Origin: Romanomermis culicivorax
Taxonomy: Eukaryota; Nematoda; Enoplea; Mermithida; Mermithidae
Assembly (NCBI GenBank): GCA_963922205.1
Contig: CAWUHX010000173.1
Location: forward strand, 186,001 to 250,000
Direction: 5' to 3'
DNA: 64,000 nucleotides
The position numbers were made by a program, and so were the translations under genes. The notes below the pieces were generated by a model. That model worked only from the letters and a program-made list of their open reading frames with translations, was not told the DNA's origin and did no database searches. This document shows positions 44,401-56,400 of the stretch, piece by piece (position 1 is the stretch's first letter; each line of letters starts with the position of its first letter).

Positions 44401-47400
44401 GAGAGCGGGCCCGGAGCGTCACCTTGAAATATATCTTTACTGACGTCGTATTAGTAGTCTCTGAGCCCCGCCAAGTCGAATGAGGTCAAAAACTCAATGC
44501 AAATAACGACTCATTTGCCTACTTTAAACCGCATCGAGTAATTTTGCGTCGTGGTCATTATACCAAATTTTTTTGACATCAGATTTGTCTTATGCTTATT
44601 TCTACAATTCGAATAATATATGATACGACCGAATTTGGTTTATTTTGAACGATTTTGCTTTTTTGACGTCAGCAATTGTATGATTTAATCTTGACTTTTC
44701 AACCCCAAAGCATTAATCGACCGTAAATCGGTTGCCTTAATTTCAAAATCCAAAAAAGATTCTGGTAGATCTCGTTAGGCACTATCTAATAAATAATAGA
44801 ATGTCATATAATTGTCTGTCTTACTGTAGCTATACGCAAAAGTTTCGAGCGCAAATTTACACTTAAATAACTCTGTCAATTTTGGCGCTATATTTAAGAA
44901 CGCTATAGATTTTGGTAGACCACGACCTGAACTGTTGAAAAACATTTTCGAATGCTCTTTAAGTGGACTGGAGTACACGTGGCATACCAAAATTGCCATT
45001 TCCAATTTTCAAGAAAATTAGCGAAATTCTCACAGAAATTCTCAGAAAAAATTCTAGCACAATAAACAGAATGAAAACAGATGATGAATGTATACCGAGT
45101 CTCCACTTCGTCTTTATTCCAGAATCGTATTAGCATGTCCGTTTAAAACTTTTGAGAAATTTGCATTTATCATAAATGTAAATTAACGAAAACATCATCT
45201 AGTTATACTATACGAAAAATGGTCCAACTCTGTTAGCCTACTACGATGTTTTGCATTGGATATTTATGGCGTATGAGGCGTTTGCAGCGCATGAGGCGCT
45301 CGTGGCGTTTGCGGCGCACGAGGCATTTGTGGCTCACGAGGCGTGTGGAGTTTATGGCGCATATGGTGTTTGTGTTGCAAGCAACATTTGTGGCACATAT
45401 GTAACATTTCAATAATAAACAATAATAATATAAAATATGAGCATAACGTTTTGTTAAATAAAATAAAATAGGTTGAGAAAATTAAAAAAATTAGGAAAAC
45501 AATAAAACAGAAAATCTAAACGGAAATTAAAACAATAAAATAAAATAAAAAACGTCATTGAACGTCATGCGTGTAACTTAGACTGCTCGATGTATTTTGT
45601 GGTCGTATTGTAACAAGGAAGCATAGTAGAACAAAGATAAAAGCAAGAAAAATAATAAAATTAAAAACAGAAAAAAAGAAATAAAATGGAAAAAATATAA
45701 GTTAAAGAAAAGATAGAACAGAAAATAAAAGGAAACAAGGAGCAACAAAAGGTGATCAGAGAACAGTACCATGAAATACGTTGAAGGAAAAGAAAAGCAA
45801 ACAAAAACAGACCAGAGAACTGAAATGGAAAAGAGATCAGTAAAAGAAAGGGTATACAAATTAAAATAGAAGCAAATCAGGAACAAAAAATTGATACGAG
45901 AACAGTACCAAAAGGAAACAAGAAGACGAAAAACAGCTGTACAAAAAATAGAAAAGAGTGTTTGTGTAATATAATCGTACTTTAACTTACTCAACTAAAC
46001 TATTCCTTCAGTTATCTCAAATTATTGGTATAAACAAAACAGTAAATATTCGCTTCGGTCACTCAATGTCAGCTAAGGGAAGGAATTAAAAAAACGGAGA
46101 AAAAATGAAACATAGACGTAAGGAAATAGATAGAAAGAAAGTAATAGAGGAGGGAAGAGTAAAAAAAAACTTGCCTCAGAACGAGGAAGTTTTAAATTAG
46201 TGACAAAAAATGCTCAGGCGGGAAAAAAGAAAAAAACCTGTTCAGCCATTTGCGTCCTTGGATTCAAATAATTGTCCAAAATCAATGTGTTCATGCCCTT
46301 ATACAGACTGCTGTAGATAACAACCAAGTGCATTTGTCTTTTTGTTTTGCCTTGGCACCCAAATTCGAATTTGGCGACCACAAAAACTAAACTGAGTTTT
46401 CCTGCAGCTTGAAATATTATTCTTCCACTCAAAGATGCAAATCTGTTTTAACTGAATATTAATGATGTGTAGGTATTCAATTCATACCAGTACTTGGGGG
46501 CGGGGGTTGGGGGGGGGGGGGGACCCTCAACTTGGCCAACCATGTACCCAACATCATTCAACCCCCCCCCCAGTTTGGAAAAAATTAAAACAATTTGCAA
46601 AAAGTGTATGTTTTTTGGCCTTTTTCGGGAAAAATTTCGACTTTTTTCTACCCCCCCCCCCAACTGGTCAGAGGTCTTACAGGTATGATTCAATTCATAT
46701 AACTTGGCTTGGCCATCATGCGTGCTATACACGATTTTTTGTTTTTGAGCAGCGAGTGAAGCACAACAGTCAACAAGCCTGTGAAAAGGCAGCATGCGTG
46801 TCCAGCTAATAAATTTAAGCTGCAATTTTTTTGTGTTGTTGGCATTGATACCATTACAGATATATTAATTTTGTATTTTCAGTATACACTTAGTGTGTTA
46901 AATGTATTAAACATTAAAGAGTAGAAAAACACATTCACCATCGGGAAATGTTCAAAAGCCACATGCACCACAGAAAATTCAAACGCCGCATGCGCCACAA
47001 TAGTCGATATAGAAGGTCTAATTAAAGAACCTTTTCCGTGATGCTGGCGCATGGGTTGTAACATTATTTCTCAGTACGTTTTTCACTTTTCCCCCAGAAA
47101 TTCCCGACTTTTCCAGGTTTTCCGGGTCGTTATAACTTTTCCAGGTCTGCTGGGCACCCTGAATACTCTAAAAGCATTCAACAGCACTAGCGCACATGTG
47201 ACGGGGCGTCGAGGTCTGGGGGGGGGGGGGGGTCGGGCCACTTTTTAGGGCAAGGGGTCATCGATTATGGGGTTGGGGGTCTCTGAAGAGAAAAAATCAA
47301 TTTTACCAGCGAAAAATTCCGAAAACGGTTAAAAATAGTAATTTTCGTCTATAAAACCGTGAAAATGTATGCATGGCGCGAAGCGCCATGAAAATTGACG

Positions 47401-50400
47401 CTTTTGTTCACAAATTGACATTTTCTCCTATAGACCTTCGTCCCCAATCACAAAGTCTGAGGGTCACGCAAAGTTAACACAAAATTCATAATTTGTAAAA
47501 AACATATCGGCACCGGTGCTCAGGCACAGGCAAAAAACGTGGCACATGGACATCGCTACTGTCAACTAACTCCTGAGAACACATATTGAAAGACAGTACC
47601 GCTAAATAGACACTAGAGCACGCGCTAGGTATAACCAATCATGTGCCCGTAGGTGTTTTAGTATAGGTACACCGTACACAAAGTTGCATCATATATCTTC
47701 TTAGCATATCAACTTGCTGCAATTTCTAACTGCTAAATAAAGAAAGACATTTTCTGGAGTAGATTACGCACAAGCTGTAGATTTTAACACGTCTCACAAA
47801 ATTTGCTTGAGCGGAAGATTTTAACTGCGGACCGAAAGGAACGCATTCTTTTGGTAAAATTCTACCCTGATCAAAGATCAAATTTAAGCTTGACTACATA
47901 AAGCTCCAGCCTTCCTACAAATGGGCTGAAGAGCGAACCTGATTATAGAAAGAGCCAAGCGCAGCATACACGTCATTGGGGGGGAGCCATTGGATGAAAT
48001 CTTTTTGAACCCTATGGATAGCCATATGGTAGTCATAAAGACCTCTATACTTATGGTTGAAAAATATTGAAAAAAGAAAATTTTTTGATGAAAAATGTTA
48101 ATTTTTGAACAAAAATCGTAAAAAAGTTAATTTAGTGAGCCCTTCACGATGTAGACAAAAAATTACTATTTTTCAACTGTTTAGGAACTTCGTAAAAAAT
48201 CGAATTTCTTGCCCTTCGGGGACCCCTAAAAATTTTGGTGAATCGGTGAACCCGGTCCCAAAAAAGGAAAATGATCCCCCAGACCTCGGAACCTACATGT
48301 AAGAGGTACAACTAGTTCAGGGGTTAAATCCAAAATTTGTGAGGTAGGAGTATCGAAATTCCCAAAATTTTATGTGGCCAATATTACATGCTCTTCACTT
48401 TATATTCGTCATGGGGCGTCCAGCGGCTTTTTAAAATGAAATTCCCTGACTTTTTAAGCTTTCACAGGTCATTTCCCGATAATTATACAGTTTTTTCCAG
48501 AGCAAAAATCGATAATTCCTACATAAAATATGGATGCTTGGGCAATGTGTTCATGCTTTCAATCAGCTAGATAGTATCGCCAAAACATTATAAAACCAAA
48601 AATATCAGTAAGCGTTCACAAAGGGGGTCAAAACGACAGAAATCAAATTAGGTTTGGACTGAAATGAGCAAGTAAAATTCAGAAATCAGGCAACCAACTA
48701 AAAATCAAGATCTTTAGGCCAGTAGGAACCTTTGTCATTTCCCAGTACTGACCAGGAGCAGTTGACACGTATAAAATTATGATGCAGGCATGATAATGAA
48801 AAATTTCATCAAATTAATTTCAAAATAATTGTCCCAACATTTTAATTTCCTTTCGTATTACAGTGCATATATTCCGAGGTTAATCTCAGTGCTGTAACTG
48901 TTTCAGTTATTTTTCTTCAAATAATTATGTTTAAACCCAAAGACAATTTTTCTGCGCCGAAAATAGCGTTTTCGCACCAACTTTTTTCTGCAATCGTCAA
49001 TTTATTTCCTACATAAGAAAGACCGTTCTAGAACACGTTCCTGTCTAGATAAACTATATCTCGAGGTGAGCTTTAGGACCTGCTTTGTTCCTACTTTACA
49101 TAAATGACATTTATCATTTATCAGAAGACAGCAAAATGCTTATCCTTGCTGATGATGTTAATTTAAAAATATACTCTAAATCTAGCGGCCAAATGATCAG
49201 TAGAATCTCAACTAAATTTGTCATCAACTGCATTCCAACAGCAATAATGCGAAATATGGATACACGATTATTGATGAACGACTGCTCAAAAATATACATG
49301 TAATTGGGGGTAGTGCTATGGAAACTATACATGCACATAGGGGATAAACCCCCATACCTGAGACCCTGGCCACCCCCCTGACCAAAAAGAATCGTCGAAC
49401 AACCCTCCTTAACTTTTTCCAAGTGAGCTTTTTTGATGATTTGTGTGGATATTTTGCATAAAAAACTGGCTTAAACAACTTTTTTTTGTTTTTTTGCTCA
49501 CGCACCCCCCTACCCCTAGGAAAAAAGTCCATGGACCAGGGTTTTTTTGGTTTATTCTCGACAGGCCATTAGGCTCCAAAGGTCAAAATTCCAACAAGCC
49601 AAAGCTAAAAAGTATGTAAATGAATGTGGTAGTAAAAAACAATGGTTTTTTCAACAAATTTACTCAAAAACACTCTTCAAAATCTTCAAAAAGAATTCCA
49701 CATATGTAACAGATCAATCATTTTGAATACATTCTTAAACACACACAAAATAATAAGGCTCACAAATGATCAGTCATCATTCAAATACTTCATCAGGGCT
49801 TTTTCACACAAGCCACGTTGATCGGTAACTTGGGGAAAAATTTGGTTCCACGGATTATAATTTTTAGTTGCTCACTATAAAATTGATAAATTCGCTTAAT
49901 TTCATCAGAAAAAATGATTAAAAAATACTTCTCTTGTATTTCATTCCCTTCGCATCAGTTCCTGATTTTTAAAATTTAATTTCTTGAGTTTTTAGAAAGA
50001 AATCAAAAGTATGGCTAAAGTAACTTGTTCGGTATCTGGCACCGAAAATTTTTGATTTCGAGGCCTCTAAAACGTTGGAAAATGCATTTTTCATCACATT
50101 CTGCTGCAACTGCTGATGACTGGTCTTTTCACCATTTGATTGACGGAAGAGGTCAAACATTTTACCTCCTTTTTGGATCTTATATATCTGGAGCCAACAA
50201 TTTACCAATCACAATTTTTTATCAAAAGCGATTGTTTGTCAAAAATGTCAATTTTTTGATGATAAATGTCAATTTTTGAACAAAAAATGGTCAAAAACGT
50301 CAATTTTCTCGGCGCTTCGCGCCATGAATACACTTTTTTCGGTCTTTTTAGAAAAAATTACTATTTTTTGAATTATTTTTCGGTTTATTTTCGTGTAAAA

Positions 50401-53400
50401 CCCGAACTTTTTTTCCTTCAGAGACCTGTCCCCCCAAAATTTTTGGAATCACTGACCCCCGGCCCCGAAAAAGAGGCCCGACTCCCCAGACTCCAGGGCC
50501 CCATTACATGTATGCTCAAAACAGACAATTCGATCAAGGATGTTATCGGAAAATTAAAAATTCAATGAAATATCACTACAGTAGTAAAAAATGTTCCTGC
50601 AATTGATGTTATTATTCTTATTCTTAAATGCATTTTTGCAGTACACTGATACTGTTACTCACATGGAAAAATCGCAAAGGAAAATGAAGTTTCCGTAAGT
50701 TCGTTCTAATTTCGCAATGTAGGGATAAGTAAATGTTATACAAAGCATCTTTCATAAGGGTATCAGGTTTAGCAGATCTTCAACCCGAACAATAAATATA
50801 ATTGCAACACCATCAGTAAATGTAAATCGTGATCAAAAATTAAGATTTCAAAATAATTTCTTAATGTTCATCAATGACAACGATGCAACAATCTTCAGCT
50901 CAGAAAACATAATATAGTGAAAAAAGCTTAAATTCTAATAGCTCTTCATTGAACGATTCCCCAAAATTATAGGAGGGGTATCTGGACGAAAACATAGATT
51001 TTTTCACCACAAGAGTCAGAAAAACGGCTCAAAAAATAGTTATTTTATCTAAAAAAAGCCGTAAAAAGTGTTTTCATGGAGCGAAGAGCCGTGAAAATTG
51101 ACGTTTTTGACCATTTTTCAGTATTTGTTCGACCAAAAGTATGGGAATCCCGATGACCAATATATACCCAGCATACATGTGCATGGTACCAGTTTTAGGC
51201 CGGGGATAAATCTCAAAATCGTTGGATAGCAAATTTTTTTCCTAATTTTTTTAAAAGTACAGTTTATTTAGGATATCTCCATGATGTTCAGTTATTTCTA
51301 CAGACTGGCACTTTTAGTGTGAATATCGATTTGTCAATAATGGAGCAAAGAAACCACTCAGACGTGCACACAGGGTACGGACAGAGTATGGATTCACCCA
51401 ACCCTAAAAAATTTGGCAGAAGTTTACCATAGGCCGAAAATTTGGCAAAAGTTTACTATGGGCCAAGAATTTGGCGAACTAAAATGCAACAAACATTTTG
51501 AAAAAATTAAATTACAAAAAGATCAATTTAAAACACCGTTTGTGATTGATGTCAGCAAACAACTTTGTTGAGTAATTATTTATACAAAAGGCAATAAAAT
51601 TTCATTTCAAAGTAAAAAAATTACTATATACCTGACTTTTACAAAAAATCACTCAAGGACCAATTTTGGTCTCTTTCTATGCCCTGGGACCCCTGCCCGT
51701 GTGCATGTTTGCAATTACTGATTGTATAGCTGAAGACTGATAAGCCAAAATTGATTGACAGTAAATCCCTTGCCTAAGGCCCAGCCCAGGAATAATCCCC
51801 GGGCCCTCCTTCCCTTATGCACTATGATACCTAGCCATTGAATCGGAAAATCCTGAACGGGAAGGGCGCTATCACAGTTCGTAGTTGAGGTGGTTGCTAT
51901 GACTACTTTTGACACGCCCAATGGCTAGCCTATGGCCGAAAATTTCTGGGGGGAGGGGTCCTATAGCACTCATCATACGTGCACACGGTCAGGGGTCCCA
52001 GGGTATAGAAAACGACCAAAATTTGCCCTTTAGTAATTTTTTTGCAGGAATCAGGTATATAGTAATTTTTTTACTTTAAAATGAACATTTATTGTCTTTT
52101 GTATCAATAATTCTTCAATTAAGTTGTTTGCTGACATTAATTATAAGCTGTATTTCACATTGATCTTTTTTTGTAATCTAATCTTTTCAAAATGTTTGTT
52201 GCATTTTACTTTACCATATTTTTGGCCTATTCTGAACGTTTGCCAAATTTTTGGCCTATAGTAAACTTCCGCCAAATTTTTTAGGGTAGGGTAAATCCAT
52301 ACCCTGTGTGCATGTATGGCACTCATACATGTAACGGAGCCCTGAGGTCTGAGGGGGGGGGGGGGTTGGGCTACTTTTTCGGATCCGGGGGTCAGTAATT
52401 CCCAAAATTTAGGGGGGAGGGGGTCTCTGAAGGGGAAAAAATTCTATTTTTTGATGAAAAAAGTCCGAAAAATGGTTCAAAAAATAGTAATTTTTGTCTA
52501 AAAATGATGAAAAAATGTATTTATGGCGCGAAGCGCCGAGAAAATTGATGTTTTTGACCATTTTTGTTCAAAAATTGACATTTTTCATCAAAAAATTAGC
52601 ATTTTTCAGTATTTTTCCGACCAAAAGTATGGGGGTCCCTAGCGCTACCATATGGCTAGCCATAGGATTGGAAAATCCTGGGGGGCGGTCGCCCAATGGC
52701 TAGCCATATGATTGACGATTTCTGGGGAGGGGGGTTCCCATAGCACTTCCCCCCCAATTACATGTATGATAGCACTCCTCCCATCTACATGTATGTAGGC
52801 ACTCTATCCACCGATTAACGTGAGCCAAGCAAAAAGCAAGATAAAAATAAAAATTAAGGTACAAGCAGCGGAAAATACAAATAGCGCCAATCAAACAACC
52901 TTAGAAAGAAGTTTCGCAATAAGTTTTAATTTTAAAAAAGCGCAGTATTTGCTTTGATCAACAACCTATTTCGGTTGTGGAGAACAAGTTTTTTAGGGGC
53001 TATTGAAACACGTTTCACCAAAATTCAGGTATCTGTGCCAAGACCAGTGGCAGATTATATAGCACGCCGCCTGAGACTTCCCTAAATGAAACAACTCGAC
53101 GGTAGTAAAGATTTTGTTGCTGATCAGAAACTTGAATCTTACTGACATTTATTTAACTTGTTAACAAAAATCGGACTCAACAATATGAAAGGATCGATAA
53201 GTTTTGGGAAATAATTTTTTGTTCATGTTTTATATGCAATCCCGCCCTGACCAAACCCTATAGAAAAGTACTTTCAACTTTATGCGGTCTATTTTGCACC
53301 GTGTTAACACAGCAATGCTAGGTGAATTAAAATTCTGAAAATGTCTTGATCAATATATTATCTGGTCTTCTGGGTATATATGAATCCAGGTTTTTGGTGT

Positions 53401-56400
53401 CACCATAAAAATACAATGATGAAATTCTATCAAAAAAGTCTGACCAGTGCGTGGAGCGTTAATTGGCGCTTGCGGGAAGGTGTACAAACCGTGCGTCGGC
53501 GGCTGCATCGGCGCCCCGCGCGCAATAGCTGGTGGTGGTTGAGTGAATAACGACAAGCCATTTTCGGGTAATAGGAAAGCCGTAGCCGCAGTCGCCGTTT
53601 GAGTAGATGACACGGAACCTTTGGCCGGCCCGACGTTGAAATTATGCAAAGCGGAAGCTAATGGTGCTGTCACGTGTTGACGGGTGGGGTTGGCTCCGAA
53701 AGCGGCGTACAAATCACCGCTGCTCAACGACGTGCCACCAAACGACGCGTTGTTCAAACCACAGGTAGGCGCTACTTGTCTACAAACATCCAAAGGCGAT
53801 TGGGGCGTTGTGGCGATTAACACAGTCGGATTTTGCGGCTTTTGAACATTCGCCTGCTGGAACAAATACTGAGATGGTCGACTGCCCGAAATTCCGAATA
53901 GATCAAGTGTTTGTGGCGCTGGAACAGCGGAGTGCGCCTTTGACACGTTTTGTATGGACACGGATGGAACAACCTGAAAAAATTGTCTTGAAACATCTAG
54001 GCGCGAATGACAGAAGACCGATTGAGTTAATCGTGACTAGGACTAGTAGCTCGACGCAGTGTTTTTTGGACCTCGGTCCATTTGTTCGACCTCTCAAAAA
54101 CCGTTTGTACGCCAAAATTTTTCCACATAAGAAGACTATGAATGCACACTGTTGATCATGAGACACAGGACATGCACTAGTAAAATAGTCCAAAAAAGCT
54201 TCCATTATTACGCCATAGCTGCTAGTTTGTCGTTATCGATGCGGACGCATAACAAACAAATGCTAAAAAGTCCATTGATATTGAATACTGACGGCTGTTG
54301 AGTGAGGAAAATTTTTTTTTGTGTTGAAATTTTCGTTTGTACTGGTACAAACGAAGCCAAAATTTTTGTTTGTACTCTGGGCCATTTCGTTTGTGAAGTA
54401 CAACGAAGCATCGATTTGCTAATCGACAATTAAATAAGCCTCAGCTACGTTTTATAACTTTTTGGATATGACAGGACCAGGGTTTTAGGCACCGGCCGTT
54501 CCGCATTTTGATGAAGTCGACCAGAAAAATTTTCGTACCACTATAAAAAACCACTAAAAACAGCGAAAAAATTTCCGTTCCAAAAATTTTCCGCACGATC
54601 CCAAAAAAATCCGCACTGTGCTGAAAAAAACCCTGGACAGGTAGGACCACTGTCTTTTTGTAACGCCGCGCTAATAAAGTTGAACCTGCGCTCATGAGAA
54701 TTTTTGTCATTCGCGCACGGAATCTGAAGTACAAGTTAAACATAATCAATTCAAGTACAAATTGTTTCCGAATCGATTAGTTCATCAAACAAATGATTAA
54801 TTTTAAATCGATTCAAGCAAATTAGAGGAAAAATCTGGCTCATTTTCGCTGTTTTTTGAAGACCGTGTTATGTTTTTAATACTGTTTGATACATTGAAAT
54901 AGGAATAATATTTCTGAAATGAAGACCATATTTCATTTTTCAAGCTTAAGGGAATTTTTGATTGATGTTCTTCAATTCATTTTGCTACCTATGTGTAACA
55001 AACTGCAACAAATTGAGCAGACCACACACTACACAGCGGTCAGTTTGTGATGTGACCATGAGAAACTCATTTGAACAGCATATACACGACTACTACGGTT
55101 TATTGAATGGATAGTTTTGTACATTGTGATATAGTTGCATTAGGTACCTACCTAGTATACACCCAAGTTTGCCTATAGCATTGATATTGAAAAAATCGAT
55201 TAAAACGTTGTAAGTTATGGAAATGCAAATATTATAGAAAATGTACTGCGCAAAAGCAAAACTCCTCTGCGCTAATAATCCAAACAGTCATTAGCGGTTT
55301 GGATTATTAGCTGAAAATTAACATTGGTACGTTAATTTTCAGCAACGTACCAATGGGTACGTTGCTGAAAAGCAGCGGACAAAATATTATTCAAACATCC
55401 GCTACTACTTCTAACGCCATTTTTTATCGAGTTTTATTAATTTCGTTTGATTTTGTTTATTTACTAGGGATGGGGCGGGTATTCGAGTCCGAGACCTCGG
55501 GTATCCGAGCATTTTTTCAAGTCCGAGTCCGACCTGCCAAGAATTTTAAGTCGGAATCCGACCTGTCAAAAATTTCAAGTCTGAGTCCGAGTGCGAGTCC
55601 GACTCTTATATGTCAAATATAAGTCGGACACCTGTGGCTGTGCAACCAAATTTTTTCTGCCAAGTTGCACAGTGCAACTTGAGGCCTGACTGCTCTTTTG
55701 ATAAGGTAATTGGGTTTTCTGCCCGGAGATGCATTTTTATGCGTTCTAAAATAGAAAAAAGTGAAAATTTTTTCAATTCATTTATAATTTTCTATATTAT
55801 TCTAGAGCGCGGTTAGAAAAGGTCATTCTAGTTAGTGCTTATAGGTTCTAATTATGGCTAAATGTTTGATACTGTATTGTTTTTTTGACGAAGTTGATGA
55901 AAACCAACATTTTTCTCGATAATTTTTCCAAAATTGTTTGCGATCTTCACAAAAATTTTGAATTTTCACTTCCATGTGATTAAAACATTTTGAGTGTAAG
56001 AAAAGGCTAGAAATTTTTGCCGGTTGAAAGTCGCTTGCCTAGTTTTTGAATTTCAGTTTGTCCGACTGAATATTTATTAAATTCACTGAAAATCAAACCT
56101 TCTGTCTGGGGAATAAAAGGTGAAAAGATTCATTTTCCAGCGTTGTAGAATATTAAAATCCAGAAAAAAATTTCGGCGCGACGCGCCGAACTAATTACTC
56201 TAGTCTAGTCATATTCACCTTTTCATTTGGTCTCCAAAACTCAGGAAATTGGGGTTTAAATGCCTAAAACCGACGCGGATCGAATGAAATGTCAAGAAAA
56301 CTAGTTTGCGATGGCTTTTCCAATAAATTTAAGCTAATTCATCGATTTTAGAGTGAGCAACTAAAAATTTATCTGTGCAACCAAAATTTTTCCCCCAAAT

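Larger units (their letters stand above)
50957..52795 (-). mobile_element. Nested cluster of CATAC-type MITEs
   Basis: The oldest layer is a reverse 445-type copy: 50957-51170 (ending ATGACCAATATA), resuming at about 51800-51970 (GGCTAGCCTATGGCC, TCTGGGGGGAGGGG, TATAGCACT) and finishing at 52777-52795 (ACATGTATG). Into it went the complete 445-bp copy at 52324-52768, and at that copy's edge the 345-bp copy at 51974-52318. Another 353-bp sister sits at 51359-51711. Confidence 0.75.

Noticed and set aside
45578-45994. 138-codon hydrophobic ORF suggestive of a membrane protein
   Set aside because: It is the reverse strand of an A-rich low-complexity tract; Phe/Leu/Ser content follows from T-rich codons.
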